A DNA stretch of 64,000 nt from Macrolepiota albuminosa (GCA_027475525.1 JAMWFC010000100.1:372001-436000); one strand, 5' to 3'; counted from the stretch's first letter, positions 11,617-23,719 are shown. Numbers and translations: made by a program. The notes: generated from the sequence alone by a model not told the origin.

Positions 11617-11985
11617 TGTTAGCGCTCAAAGCGCACACTGACGATCGCGATCCAACAATCGTACGCCCACAATGACAACACCATCGGCCTCGATCACTCA
11701 CACTATACCCTTCACACAATCACATTGACAAAGCACACATCCCGGACAAAGCACACAGGGACAATAACTCCATTATCTTACGATACATATATATACCTCT
11801 CCCTACTCATACGTACCCCTCAGTCATTATTATCGGACTGAGGGTGAGTCCTACGCAGACTGCTTACTTGGACGCGTTACTGATACCTTACCGTAGTGAT
11901 ACTTACTGCACTGTGATAGGTACAGCAAATACAGTCATTATTATCGGACTGAGGTGATACTTACTGCACTGTGATAGTTCTAACA
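11617..11985 (+). repeat. copia 3' LTR
   Basis: 369 bp, matching the 5' LTR base for base wherever I compared them, and followed by the target copy CATAC. Confidence 0.95.
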
Positions 11986-12260
11986 CATACTTCCCCACGA
12001 AATAGCTCGGTAGACGCCAAAAGGTATGGATTATCACAGAGTATGGGCTATCACAGTATGGATTATGACAGAGACTGTATTTATCTACACCGGGCCTTCC
12101 ATGACTCTTCTCCCTTACCCACGTGATGCTCACGCGCCAACATCAAAATGGCGTGTCTAAGGGAGTAAACAAATGTAAATTAAACTCGCCATAAAAAAGA
12201 CGCCTACTGCATTTAATTAAGCGGTTTTTTCCCCCTTCGTTGCGCTTTTCACGAGTGTCA

Positions 12261-14542
12261 ATGCCTCGACGCTCTGCTCGCCTTGCCGGCTCGACGGCGG
12301 TCAGAACAAGTCTGGCTGCTGACTTGAAGTTACCTAAGACCAATCCGGCCATCATAAAACATGAGAACAAAGATATAGATTCTAAAGGAAGTGATGAACC
12401 GCCTGTTCGACCTCAGAAGCGCAGCAAGCAGTCAAAGCCGAACGTGTCAAGCCTTCACCCCAGTTTGCAGTTGAAAAACGTGCGTGGACGTCGAGGAGCA
12501 CTTAAGGATATTGTTGAAATGCCTCTTGACATCCTCCACGAGGTAGACGTCAATTTTGGTCCCATAAACGTCCGACTCTTATGATATTGTCAGATTTTCA
12601 TGTATCTCACTCCTGTCGAGGTTTTGTCCCTCTCCCGAATGTGCAAGGCTCTTCGACGTATCTTAATGACAAAATCTGCTGAATATGTGTGGAAACAAGC
12701 GCGACTAAACCTTGACGACTTTCCCGACTGTCCAGATGACCTCAACGAAGTGCAGTATGCTAGCCTCATTTTCGGCCCACTCTGTGATGTCCGTTCTTCA
12801 AGTCTTTAATTGAGTTTACCACGACTGATCTTTCTTCAAGTATTGTAACAAGATAAAAGGACGATATTATATATGGTCAGCCCGTCGGCGTGGTTGTGGT
12901 ATATGCATCACTCCCAAGCACAAGCACGGGCTATTTCGCCCCAAGAAAGGGCTAATTCGGTGAGCAATCTAGTCAGGCTGGTCCTTACATATCCAGTAAA
13001 AGTTCCTCTCCGTGATCTAGGGTCTATAGTTTCTTAGGAGCCACCGAATATCCTGCTATTGTGCCCGTGCTACCTTCAATCAACTGGCGGACCAAAAGTA
13101 ATGGAACCTTTTTATAATTGATGTTAACATCAACCGACACTTTCTCAGCCGAAATTCTTCCAGTTAATGATGATCACTCGATCTGTGTAGTATCTGCAAA
13201 CCAATTACTTAAAGAATTTAAGGAACTTGGCAAATCTGACCCTACGGCGCAGAAAGCTTGGATACAGAAACACAAAGACGAAAGACGACGTCGGATTGCT
13301 GTCAGTTGTTTTCCAACTTTTCCGACCCTTCATTCACTTGCTCCTAAAGCACGGTCGCCTATGTGAGGAATGGCTGGAAAACCAAAATGATGAACGTGCC
13401 GCTGAACTTGCACGACTTCGCACGTGCCGATACCAGGCGTAAGTAATTGTTCGATGCGAGTTTTTACCCCTACCCTAACTTGACTTCGTCAGCATCAAAC
13501 AAAGATTAATTGATCTTGGTGAGTTCCTTATTCAACCACTTTCTCCACCTTAACTGAGTATGTTTGCTAGGTTGGGAGGAGGAACTTGCAAAAATGCGAG
13601 ATATAAGAAGTTGGCCATCCGTTAACCAACCGAAAGAACTCACGGATCGTGGTAAGTCACACAGTAAGATCTGTGTTCGCTTGACCATATGACAATTTCT
13701 TAGTGTGGCAAAATATCAAAGACGAAATCATCGAAAAATTGGAGCAGAATCGGGCCCAACGACTGCAAAGCGCCCATTGGGAGGCTAAGAGAAGACGCCG
13801 GTATCTTCTGTGGAACCGTTTGGACCATCTGCGCGATCTGCTGATCAAGAATGGCGACAAGGTGATTTTACCCTGTATCTTCGACCTTGAATCGTCAGGG
13901 CGAATTTCGACGCTTATGGAGGCGCCAACGGAAGAAGATATCCAATTTTCGGAATCTCTGGTGCTGGAATCAATTCAAGATTGGCGTCAGTCCTGCGATA
14001 GGAAACTTCGGAACATGATTATCGCTGGTACAACACCAACTAGCCAACCAAGTGTGGCGGACCCCTTATCACTTGCGACGACATTCTTCTCTTGTTGGAA
14101 AGAATGCAAAGTATTTCAGTATCCTGAAGTACTCAAGCATGCATGTGCGACTGTAACCCCTCCCAATAGGGATTGTTTATGGAATGTGGATGGCAAACGA
14201 GTATTCTTCGATGACAAGGCATACTCCCTTGCAAAAGCCATTCTGGAAATGATAGGACTCAACCCTCACACCACGACGATGGAGGATGTTCAATGGCCTG
14301 CCTTTGTTGTTGAGTGTCAATTGTGTTCGGTAGGTAAGCGGCGGCGTCATATGTCATGGCTTTCGGCAGTCAGTTATTTTTTTTGATTTTCAATTTATCT
14401 TTCTCACCGGGGTTTATAGGTGCAGGATGCTTTACAGCATAACCATCGCGGCGAGGACATACGTATTAAGCGCTCAGATATTAGTCAAAGCAAACTAAGT
14501 CGTCTCATTGCTGAATCTAAATCGTCTAAGAGGGGCTTGTAG
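12261..14542 (+). CDS. F-box protein with Cys-rich patch
   Basis: Ten exons can be chained with phase kept throughout: 12261-12542, 12594-12788, 12841-12959, 13021-13097, 13149-13300, 13350-13438, 13493-13518, 13571-13651, 13704-14329, 14420-14542, giving 589 aa. A basic N-terminus (MPRRSARLAG) is followed by an F-box at about residues 85-130 (IVEMPLDILHEIFMYLTPVE, then LSRMCKALRR). Next comes YCNK...CGIC around 160-182, resembling the zinc-ribbon-like patch seen after the F-box in many agaricomycete F-box proteins. A charged helical region follows (near 13704-13860). F-box proteins act as substrate receptors of SCF ubiquitin ligases; the target here is unknown. The exact choice of the 12960-13020 and 14330-14419 introns is the least certain. 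Confidence 0.8.
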
Positions 14543-15666
14543 TTTTCTGTATCAGATACAAGGGAGCCGCCCCGCTTCAGGGGTTGCTTGAATTTGATAA
14601 AGAGCGGCCTCCGAAAATTAATATGTTTCAGTCATGTTTTCTTATTTAACATCTTCGTAGGCGTCAGTCAACTTGGAGACCTGATCTAATCAACGAATTC
14701 GAACGTGATTTTGTCCTTGATTTTCTGCTCAAATCATTCAATACATGTCGTAAACGGAACAGCATCTCATGTCTCCCGAAAAACATTACATTCTAAGTAA
14801 ACCAGCATTTGGGGTGTTCTTTAATATATTAAGCATAAGTGTGTCAGTGTTGAGGAAAGGTAGCAGCACACATCATATCAGACGCCGGATTAACTTATGA
14901 TGTCGTTGCCTTACCTAGTCATGGAATATTTCAGATCCTGCGAGAGATGGTGATGTTACTACAACGAGCGACTGAGTGTGATGGCTCTGGCCAACAAAAC
15001 TCTTGATGATAGAGGATGATAGAGGAAAGATATAACTTGATGAGACAGACAACCCATATTGCAGCATCTTAATGCGCAGTGAAGAGATACTTAGTCCAAG
15101 AGGGATAAGACTGTGAGCTGATTCCAATGGAGTCTCATTCAGTATATGTATTGCTTTAGAGATATCGTCTCCCCGGAGTCTCGTATTCAGTAGATGACAA
15201 CATCAAGGAAGCTAACACAGCACAAATCACGAGATTCTGACACACGGAGAATTTAAGAATATCCCACATAACACAGATATTTTGAGTACATTTTGCTCTG
15301 AATTTACTCTACAGCAAATTTAAAAGAAATGATAAACTTTTCATGAATATCAATAAGATAATCATTGCATTCTCCATAAATATCTGTGCCAGGAAATTCA
15401 CCTCAACGTGATTCGAACTGGCGCGCGCGCGCTTGCGGATCCAATATTTCACCGTAATCCACACCTGGGTCCCTTATACTTCATCTATAGCCCTCAACGA
15501 CGTATATGTATCAATCAATGAAATATATAGTACAACTGTGCAGCTGGCTCGAAGCTTCAAATGACTATAGCTGTCAAAGACAGAAACGATTGTGTCACGG
15601 ACGATACCTTGACACGTCACCAACTGCGTATACCTCTTTCTTTCTGAACGTACCTCCATCATTGGG
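14543..15666. other. intergenic, nothing recognised
   Basis: No credible ORF, RNA gene or repeat was seen. A run of GC dinucleotides (GCGCGCGCGCGC, about 15420) lies next to a GTTCGAATC-like string on the minus strand, considered and rejected as a tRNA. Confidence 0.5.
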
Positions 15667-16086
15667 ATGTCTACAGCTCCTAGTTCCAACTCATCTTCCA
15701 CACCAGCTGTTATCGCTTTACCAGGAACAGCACCGCGCTTAAAAGCGACCCAAGTCCTAGAAAAGATCGGAGAATTTGAGGCACGTTTGGAAGTTGTCGA
15801 GAGACAGCTACCTGAGATTGAGAAGGCAAATGAGCTTCTGGCGCAAGTCAAGGTCTTGTTGAGGAGAACCGAAACACAGGGAAAGGATATAGATTCTTTG
15901 AAGAAAGAGAATGAGCAGCTGAGAAAGGAAATTACAGCGAGGGCGATTATCTGCGATGAGACTACTGATGAAGAAATATCGACTGATGAATCAGACAATG
16001 AAGAAGAGAGGGCTGCACTCACAAAAATGGAGGAAGAGCTTGAAGGGAGCGCATTAGCATATGCAGACAATGCTTTTAAGGTGTGA
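15667..16086 (+). CDS. hypothetical coiled-coil protein
   Basis: 139 aa, uninterrupted. A Ser/Thr-rich start is followed by a predicted coiled coil at about residues 30-95 (heptad-like LEKIGEFEARLEVVERQLPE, then ENEQLRKEI). An acidic tail with DETTDEEISTDESDNEEE follows. Similar short coiled-coil ORFs often precede the kind of protein encoded at 16158 in agaricomycete repeats, so the two may be exons of one gene, but I could not find a splice that keeps phase. The function is unknown. A 198-codon antisense frame over the same bases has Ser-rich low-complexity content and is probably a shadow. Confidence 0.45.
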   Translation: MSTAPSSNSSSTPAVIALPGTAPRLKATQVLEKIGEFEARLEVVERQLPEIEKANELLAQVKVLLRRTETQGKDIDSLKKENEQLRKEITARAIICDETTDEEISTDESDNEEERAALTKMEEELEGSALAYADNAFKV

Positions 16087-16157
16087 AAGAGTCGTCAATA
16101 TAAAAATATCTTACTATATTAAATAAGGAACTTACATGCTACGCATTCAATCACAAT

Positions 16158-16565
16158 ATGGGTGTAGGAAAAGTTCTCGAAACTGATCCACTGCTGTATC
16201 CTGATAGTAGCGATCGCAAAACCTGGCCCTGCATACCAGGTACAGATGACCCGGTAATTAGGTTTCGATGGGATAAGCCATGGGATCATGAGGACAACTA
16301 TTATTCCATTTGCTGGCTTGTGTGTTGGATGAAACGACATGGTGGGGAGGTTGTACCAAATGCAAAGCCTGCATTGCTACGTATTAGTGAAGAAGATCAT
16401 CAAAGGCGAGTTCGAGAAAGGTTTGCAAACCTCCAAAAGAAGATTAAAGATGCACAAGCACGTTGTAACAAGAACGATGTAGACACTGAGACTGCTCCAG
16501 GCAATGGTGGGCAGGTGGCTGAAGAGAAAAAGCATCTCCGAACATTTGACGGAGGCTTTGAATGA
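16158..16565 (+). CDS. repeat-associated hypothetical protein
   Basis: 135 aa with no stop. The arrangement WPCIPGTDDPVIRFRWDKPW, then ICWLVCWMKRHGGEVVPNAK and ISEEDHQRRVRERFANLQKK resembles a family I associate with agaricomycete transposon neighbourhoods (Trp-Pro-..-RF-WD, then a helix ending in Lys/Arg-rich heptads). No catalytic motif is seen. It overlaps the end of an antisense transposon-like frame at 16444-17463, which supports a repeat origin. Confidence 0.4.
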   Translation: MGVGKVLETDPLLYPDSSDRKTWPCIPGTDDPVIRFRWDKPWDHEDNYYSICWLVCWMKRHGGEVVPNAKPALLRISEEDHQRRVRERFANLQKKIKDAQARCNKNDVDTETAPGNGGQVAEEKKHLRTFDGGFE

Positions 16566-17463
16566 TGGACACTTGCGGGTGAATCAAGTTGGGAACACGG
16601 GTACCGTTCTTCATCGTGTATATCTGACCATTACAATTAGGTGAGGTGCAAGTCGGCTCAGCAAGCACATCAAGTTCATCTGGTGTGTGGGGGCTCCAGC
16701 ATAATGGGCATAGAGCATACTGAATGATATACTCATCGGGGTCAATCCCAAGTCGTTTTCGGGCGCTTTGTAGAGTTCTTACAGGAGTAGGATCTTCAGG
16801 AAGTACATGTGCGGTGGAAAGCATGTTTAACGAAGAATTGAGGTCAATTGAAGCATGGTCCCATGATAGATGTCCGAAAGTGTTCCCAAGGACTGCTTTA
16901 AGGTATGCCATTTGCACACATGACTATTCTTGCATGGCAGGAATCACTGGCTTTGATATGTGCTCTGCTTCAGGGTCTACCCATGGGTCTGGGTCAGGAT
17001 CAGGAGCTGAAGGAATAAATGTCTCAGCATGCTGTGAAGCTCGCCGAGATAGAGCACGGGAGGGCCGTTGAGAATGTGATGGTGATGATTGATGTGAAGG
17101 ATGCCGAGAAAAGCCAGTTTCAGTAGATGGAACACGAGATGGAATGTGGCATCCTGCCCAAGACGAACTGTGTAAACTTCCAAAGGAGGATTGACGTGAG
17201 GGTGCACTTGTAGTCTGAAAGGACACTCGTGATGGTAGCCGTTGCAAGATTCTTGACTGCTGAAGCCCAGAACATGGTCTAGAAACACCAATTGCGGTTC
17301 TCAAGTCAGGAGTGAGCACAGGCAACAGTGCCGCTCTGCTGGTTTCGGTGGCTCTCTGCATATGCCGTCGTATCTGTTGCTTTGTCTGATAGATGAAGCC
17401 GTCTGGGTGCTTCTTACACGCATCGCAGAAACAAGGAACCCGAAGAAGTGTTGATGGGCGCAT
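16444..17463 (-). pseudogene. N-terminal fragment of a CACTA/EnSpm-type (Tnp2) transposon protein
   Basis: Two parts in the same frame are separated by a TAG near 16925. The first begins MRPSTLLRVPCFCDACKKHP and has a Cys pair plus RRHMQRATE, like the Cys/His-containing start of basidiomycete Tnp2-family proteins. It then has a Ser/Pro-rich linker. The second reads YALCPLCWSPHTPDELD..CNGQIYTMKNGTRVPNLIHPQ, a zinc-ribbon-like block typical just before the Tnp2 catalytic domain. The catalytic domain itself is missing, so this is a truncated relic. Confidence 0.6.
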
Positions 17464-20323
17464 GATATGTTGAATGGAGTGCGCCGAACAAGTGATATTC
17501 TACCAGTGGGTGTATACAATATATGTCCACACGCGCGCACGCGCACGTGCATGCGCATGCATTTCGATCGCGCGACGTTAGCTGTTGTTTCTAAGTTCAA
17601 ATAAATTTTGCAATGTTTGAAATCTTAGAGTTATACAAATTGTTCGAGAAAAACCACTTAGGAAAATCTGGGAGGAGCAGAATGTTTGGAAAATGTAAGA
17701 ATATATACATAACGTAGTAATTTTCCAGATCTCATAATCCTAACGCTTTGTGCTGTGTAAAATTAAGTGCTACTCAGTGGTAGCACCTATGATCTCCTAA
17801 GTGACAGCTTTCAGCCTCGGTCCATGAGAGGAACTTTATTGAATTGGACCATCCACCGTTCGATGATGAAGTTTAGCGTACATGCACGAAATCAAGCCAA
17901 GAAGTTTGAGCTGAAGATCTCTACGTACACGGCAGGACGTCAAACGCAAAGTTATGCAAGTGATATCTGCACATGACAAAATGTGTTGACAATGATTAGG
18001 TACTTTTCGTTCTTTGACAACGCCAGAGGTTCTGTTGTGATAGGAACGGGATTACCCAAGCCGAGGCAGAGTATGAGCAGGTAATCGAACGCCATGTTCA
18101 GGAAAAGGTCTTCAGCCATTTGCAATGTTATAATGTTATTCAACACGGTCTATGAGTAAACTCTGCAAAAAACCTTGTGACTTCAGCATATATAAGATAA
18201 TACGAAGAACACAGACACATCCTGAGGGCAATAGATGAACAAATATAAATGGGAGTTCTACTTGGCACGAATACTTCAGATGACAGATCATTCCATCAAT
18301 GTTCTCTTTGAATACGACCCTTCGTTATTCATCTATTCAGACTTCATCTGGCAAAGTTCTAGATGAAAAATCCGTACGCGGGAAACCAACTCGATATCCT
18401 AAGGAATAGACGGAAGAAAATACAACCCACGGAACCTTTGCATCCCGGGCTCCCCCGATATCGCGTCTTGACCATGGTCATGTACCTGCACGGCTAGTGA
18501 AATTTCTGATGGTCATTGTACCATCAAATGACGTTTTGAATCGCACATTTCTGAGATAAAATATAGAGGGCAGACCGGTAACATTTCCGGCAAGCGCCGG
18601 TGACCTAACTAAGTTATTCAGCCGCCACGTGTATCGATATCTATCGATATCAAAAAGGGAGGTGCCTGGTTTGGCATGAGCAAGGGTATCGCACTCCTAT
18701 CCTATAAAACCTATACGTCTCAGCATTTGTACCCATGTGGTAAAGTATGATATTTGACTTGATCTTTCCATCGCCGAAATCAATCTTTTGCTGCATTTTT
18801 CTTCCTTCCTAAGGCAGAGCGAAAAATTACCACATTTTTAATGTACGACGGAGCTAAATTGCAGAGAGCACGGCCAATGGCTCTGGTACGATATATATTA
18901 ACTGATATAATGACTCTGGATCTAGAACAGTGCAAGATTAACTAGTGCGAAATGAATTCTAGTCTGCGTTACATAGCGGAAAAGTAGCGCCCCGCTTGGT
19001 ATCTCAAAAGTACCGTTTTACGTTTTGATACGAAGGAGGTCATTTTTAATACTTAATATCTGAGCCCCAGGATCGCGATGGACCTAATTACCTCTTCATC
19101 TTCAGGTGGCAACGTGATTTAAAGACTCAACGATTTATATTAAGTCCTCATGCATCCATGCTTCATGCATCGAGCCGCCCCACAACAGTTATGTGTCCAC
19201 GTCACACAAGATCGAACATTCTGAAAGGTAAACCTGATATTAAATGGCTCTTTGTCGATATGTAACTGTCAAGAGCCGTCATTTACCACGACGTACATGA
19301 TGATTAGGATCTTTGATCATCTCACCGTAGCTCAGCTTATATGAAGCTCGCGATGCGTCTGATCAATATGCGTATATGGAGAAACGAACCCGGGAAGTTG
19401 TACATGCGCCCTTATTTTTTTACAGATAAGGCAACTCTTGTAGTCGAGGAGAGATAAATCGTGGAGGATATGGACGGCAATCAATTATGGAGTTAAGCGA
19501 TCGTCACATGAACCCATGGACCATGAGAGACCTCGCCAGGTCTGGATACAAAAAATCTCCATTTCAAATCCCAGTCTCATGCATAATCACAGTTTCGTGT
19601 ACTTTTCAGTAGTACCAAAGCATAAATTTTCCTTGTGTGGCTTTCGTAAACCTTCTTTTAGGATTCACGTAAGACAACAATTGATTTTTGTTTGAACGGC
19701 ATTATTGTACTCCGGAAAGGTAAGTTACCAATGGAACGGCGGCCGGCAGTGAAGAACAAAGCATCCAAAACGGGTCTCGATATTTTTCTGTGACAGTTCT
19801 GCGTCTTATTTGCTACCTCAGATGAATTAGAGCGGCAGGTGGACATTCCAATCCAGAACCAGGCATCAAGACCAACATGTTACAAGCTTTCAGAGTCTCA
19901 AGCAATTCAACCTGATGTGGGCCGTGGCCCCTGTCCTTCCGTGTGACAGCGTACAAAAATATAAGGTTAGCCATAAGTAACATCAATGGTGGCGTCGTGA
20001 CAGGGGTTGAATTTCAATTATTGGCTATTGATCATTAGGCACCTTGCGCCGCCAACAAGCGAAAGTACCTTTCTGGAAGAAAAGAGTGGAATGAAGATAA
20101 TTGTGCGCCACACAGGGTCATGTTGAAAAGCACTTGTTCTAGATATGACAAGGAATGATTGACACATCGTAGCATTGAGTGTTGATAGGAAAAATTAAGC
20201 GGTGCAGAATACGACAGAATTTACAACCAATGGCAGAGTTTTACGAATGTACACTAACTAATACCAGAAGCCAATACTATCCAAAAAGATCTGTTTCTGC
20301 ATACTTAATATTAACGATTCAGA
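17464..20323. other. 2.9-kb spacer without recognised genes
   Basis: No ORF with family features was found on either strand. An alternating purine-pyrimidine stretch (CACGCGCGCACGCGCACGTG, about 17529-17563) could adopt Z-DNA. The remainder looks like ordinary intergenic DNA with normal CpG content. Confidence 0.5.
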
Positions 20324-21578
20324 CTACTCTTGGCTGTCGGCCGCTGAATTCAGAAATACCCATCCAAATGTCCTGATCTCTTCACCTTTTTTTCCAAAGT
20401 ACATTTCCGTCTCATAAGACCAGTTTATCGTGCCCACGATGAAGTCTTTCAGAGTCTGAACGTAAGATGGGAGATCACCTAGGTGGACGAGCTCGTCGTC
20501 CTCTTTCGAATTTGGCACAAGTGATTCGGAGGGAGCTATCGAGCGTGACGATGTAAACCAAGACCATGGGGAAGACAAAATATTTGTACGAGATGTATTG
20601 ATGTGCGACGACCTCGGGTGGCCAAATAAGGATTTTTCGGTGTCAATAAAAGAGTCGAACATGTCTTTGATCATCGATCCCGCCAAGTTGACAGCTCCCT
20701 GGAGGGAAAGATGTTTATGAGTCATCAGAACTATGATAAGATTGTGGTGGTTGCCCTGAAGTTGATCGTTATTGTAGGCGACGACATCCTGAACGATCGA
20801 CGTCATTAAATCTTGACCATTCATAGATTCGGCGGAAGTATAGCTACCAGGGAACAACAGATAATGCCAATCGCCAGACGCTTTAGACGTGCAAAATTTT
20901 GACACAAAATCTCATCCATTGGTGGCATATTCAAATTTTCTGTCAACTCAACAAGGTCTAACAGTAGGCAGAGCCCAGAAAGGTCACTTCTCAGGGGGAG
21001 GTACGTTTCAAGGTCAGGTATTACGTCGTGTATATGACTAGAAAGTAATTGAAGCTGGGAAGAATGATATGAATGTACTGCACGTGTGAAACGTGTAGTC
21101 CATGCGGTCGCTGCCTTTGCAATGAGGCGCTTCAATTCGGGCAGAAGGCTAGACGCAGATGAGCAAGGGTACAATCGAACTGGCATAGATAAACAGACAA
21201 TCGGAACAATTCATGCTTTTCCAATATCATGACACCGTCATCGGTGTCTTCGATATCGCTTAACCAACCAGAGAACTCCTTCGCTTGAGCAGCTTTGAGG
21301 CGGCCATCGGCGATGCTCAAGATGCTGATAAATTTGGCGAAAAACGTCAATTGTGGCTGGCCACAGCCTGGAACACATAAAGCGACCAAAAGACCAAACT
21401 TTGCAGAATGAAGACAATCGCGCTCGGTTGTTGTGAGAAGATCACTTGATTCGGCAGTTTTCAAAGATAGTAGCCATGATTCTGAAGTAACAGCGGCAGG
21501 ACGGCAAAAGGCATTGGTACGAAGTTCAAGTGACTGACAGAGGTTCAGAAGATCAGGAAGCTGATAGCTGGGGGCCAT
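20324..21578 (-). CDS. sesquiterpene-synthase-like protein with degenerate active-site motifs
   Basis: Three exons in phase (21578-21199, 21148-20889, 20811-20324) give 375 aa, the normal size for fungal class I terpene synthases that cyclise farnesyl diphosphate. The fold is recognisable from LPDLLNLCQSLELRTNAFC, KFGLLVALCVPGCGQPQL, IPDLETYLPLRSDLSG and WSYETEMYFGKKGEE. The Mg-binding DDxxD/DExxD region instead reads LSIADGRLKAAQ. The NSE motif (NDxxSxxxE) reads QDVVAYNND, and the RY sensor (ERY) reads EMY. All three catalytic signatures are altered, so terpene cyclisation is doubtful: either a decaying pseudogene with an intact frame or a repurposed protein. The second intron (20812-20888) was chosen by phase. 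Confidence 0.75.
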
Positions 21579-21635
21579 GAGAGCTTTGTGTTGGCGAAAG
21601 TCGTTCAAACCGGACAACGCTCACTTGGGAGGTCA

Positions 21636-21789
21636 CGCGTCGCAGAAATGAAATCAAGGGTCGAAAAAATAAGAGCAAATAATGACAAATACAATATCCC
21701 CACTTTTTTTTTCGCGTCGCAGAAATGAAATCAAGGGTCGAAAAAATAAGAGCAAATAATGACAAATACAATATCCCCACTTTTTTTTT
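21636..21789. repeat. 77-bp exact tandem duplication 2
   Basis: Copies start at 21636 and 21713 and match for exactly 77 bases. It lies about 60 bp upstream of the terpene-synthase-like start, in the presumed promoter. Confidence 0.9.
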
Positions 21790-21822
21790 TGCTTCCGTCA
21801 CGCGTAGAGAGAGTTTTGCCAC

Positions 21823-22275
21823 CGGTTATGATTCAATTCCCCCACAGTCTCATCTGATTCTGAACGGAATCAGGAAAACATAATGCACCGGCCGGTGTCA
21901 AAGTGTGTCGAATACAGTCCTCTTCATCGACGCTAGAAGCGATCTCGTCGTCTGGGAATGGTCTGTCGCTTCCGGGTGTATTGTGGGTGTCGTGTAGTCT
22001 CGTGTAGTCATCGGCGAAAGTGCGACGTTGGTCGATCTGTGTTGCCAGATTCGCCGGATTACCGGACCTGAGATTGATCTATCCCAAAATGGTAAGTAAG
22101 AACAGTTTCTGCGGAGATATAGGACTCAAAGGTAGCAGAGAGTGGGTATAAAGCACCTTCCTGCCTCGAGGCAGCTTGTACCTTTACGCGATACCTCACT
22201 TTGGTTCTCCCCCATATTTCTGTGGGTCCACAGACGCCCTCCGCCCCGCCCTCCGCCTTCTCTTTGTCTCGCCAG
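21823..22275. other. divergent promoter region
   Basis: This lies between the minus-strand terpene-synthase-like gene and the plus-strand HMG-box gene. A pyrimidine-rich stretch (CCCTCCGCCTTCTCTTTGTC) sits just before the HMG start, a common basidiomycete core-promoter feature. No other element was assigned. Confidence 0.3.
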
Positions 22276-23719
22276 ATGCCTCCAGAAAGATCAAAGGGCG
22301 CTAAGCGCGGAGCAGATGGTAAGATCTCACAACTCTTTCGTCCTGATGGCATGTGCTCATCGCGTCAAAAGTTCCTCAAATCGTATGGACGGTCCCAGTT
22401 GAACCCATGAAAGTTGAAATAGATGGCCCTCCTTCGTATATCTCGAACATATCCTCGCCGATGCTTTTCGAGGATGGTCCCCCTCCGCTTGTCGATCGCC
22501 CTGACTGCCTTCTCTTTCCTCCAACGAACGATACTCCTTCTCCCCGAAAGGCTGCGCATAGCAAAAAGAAACCAGAGGATCATATACCTCGTCCACCAAA
22601 TGCTTTCATTCTTTTCCGCTCTTCGTTCATTAAGAGCCAACATGTCTCGACTGAGGTAGAGACCAACCATAGTACGCTTTCAAAGATCATAGGTCTCACT
22701 TGGAAGAACCTCCCCAATGACGAGCGGCTATTGTGGCATGCCAAGGCCAAGGAAGCGCTCGATGAGCATAAGCGCAAGTTCCCTCAGTATGCTTTCCGAC
22801 CTAATCAGACGCGACAAAAAGGTGGCGCTGAGAAACGGAAGGTCCGAGAGGTAGAGCCGAAGGATCACACACGCTGCGCAAAGATAGCAGAGCTACTAGT
22901 AGAGGGGAAGAAAGGTCAGGAACTTGATGCGGCCATACAGGAGTTCGACAAACACCATGTACCCGAAGTGGTGACACGCTTCGAAGCGCCACTCACTGCT
23001 CGCATGTACTGCCGGTCATCTTCATTGCCCGCTGGTGGCGCAAAGGACTCCATACGACGCAAGTCCAGATCAGCGAGTACTCAACCTGCAACTCGCGTCG
23101 TCTCCAACCCCAGCTCTGTATCCCTCCTGGAGATGGATACAGAGTCTCAGCCGGCCGATACATTTGCCTCGACGTTCGACTCGTATCCAGTCACTCCTAC
23201 CTCACCCTCCTTTGTACGTTCTCTCACCTTGCTCATTGATTCTCTCTCATACCTTTCTTTTAGGATTTCAACGCATTTTCTTTCGACAGTCAATCGTCAC
23301 CAGCATCTAGCTTCCAGACGTGTGATGTCTTATCCCAACCCCCGAGCCCTAAAGGAGATCTGCTATTTGACACTGCATACAACAGTAGTCCTAGCCTCTC
23401 TATCGATACGTCATTTTGTGGGTTTGATGACTGGAATTGCCCTTCGCCCCTCTCAGACACCAGTATGCCTGGTACTCCTTCCTTTGTCGGCAGTCCCTCT
23501 TCAGATGTCTACGATCCCTACACCCTGCAATCTTTCGAAGATTCTCTGGCGAAATCATTCAGCGGTCATCTACCAGCCTACTCAAACGGATGCGATTCTC
23601 AGTTGATGGGCGCATTTGAACCTGATTTGACGTACATTGCTGGCTCCCACATCCACATGGCTAGTCAAGATCATGATTTTTCGACGTTCATGGCATCGCT
23701 TCCCGAATATGGCATGTGA
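22276..23719 (+). CDS. MATA-type HMG-box transcription factor
   Basis: Three exons in phase: 22276-22318, 22372-23213 and 23264-23719 (introns GTAAGA..AAAAG and GTACGT..TTTAG), 446 aa. The HMG box spans about residues 86-158: IPRPPNAFILFRSSFIKSQH, then NHSTLSKIIGLTWKNLPNDE and LWHAKAKEALDEHKRKFPQY. This is the Ste11/MATA class, which binds DNA in the minor groove and acts in mating, sexual development or filament formation. Basidiomycete relatives include pcc1-like and Prf1-like regulators; the exact orthologue cannot be told here. The C-terminus is Ser/Pro-rich and acidic with SP/TP sites, suggesting an activation or phosphorylation region. The short first exon (MPPERSKGAKRGAD) matches the usual start of this family. 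No defect is seen. Confidence 0.88.

Larger units (their letters stand above)
6407..11985 (+). mobile_element. complete Ty1/copia LTR retrotransposon
   Basis: Two 369-bp LTRs that appear identical flank a single intact gag-pol frame. The termini are TGTTAG..CTAACA. The 5-bp target duplication CATAC occurs immediately outside both ends (6402-6406 and 11986-11990). A primer-binding site abuts the 5' LTR and a purine run precedes the 3' LTR. Identical LTRs, a clean target duplication and an unbroken ORF show a very recent insertion. The element is CpG-rich, unlike the pogo element it sits in, which fits an age too short for decay. It probably remains capable of transposition. Confidence 0.95.
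3914..12077 (-). mobile_element. pogo-type DNA transposon, split by a copia insertion
   Basis: The left end begins CAGTTGCCTTTGTCATAATC (3914). The right end, read inward on the other strand, begins CAGTCTCTGTCATAATCC (12077). The two are imperfect inverted repeats of about 22-24 bp, and both are flanked by TA (3912-3913, 12078-12079), as expected for pogo/Tc1 target sites. Subterminal copies of TATGGATTAT/TATGGGTTAT occur near 3958, 6348, 6371, 12024 and 12042. Removing the copia element and one target copy leaves about 2.6 kb, a normal pogo size. The transposase inside (4197-6229) is broken, so the element is non-autonomous. Confidence 0.75.

Noticed and set aside
10976..11719. 247-codon antisense ORF at the copia 3' end
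   Set aside because: It overlaps RNase H and the LTR in reverse; no features of its own.
15405..15460. Possible tRNA on the minus strand (GTTCGAATC near a GC run)
   Set aside because: No T stem, acceptor stem or A box can be formed.
15474..16070. 198-codon minus-strand ORF
   Set aside because: Ser-rich low complexity opposite a coiled-coil frame; the plus frame is more gene-like.
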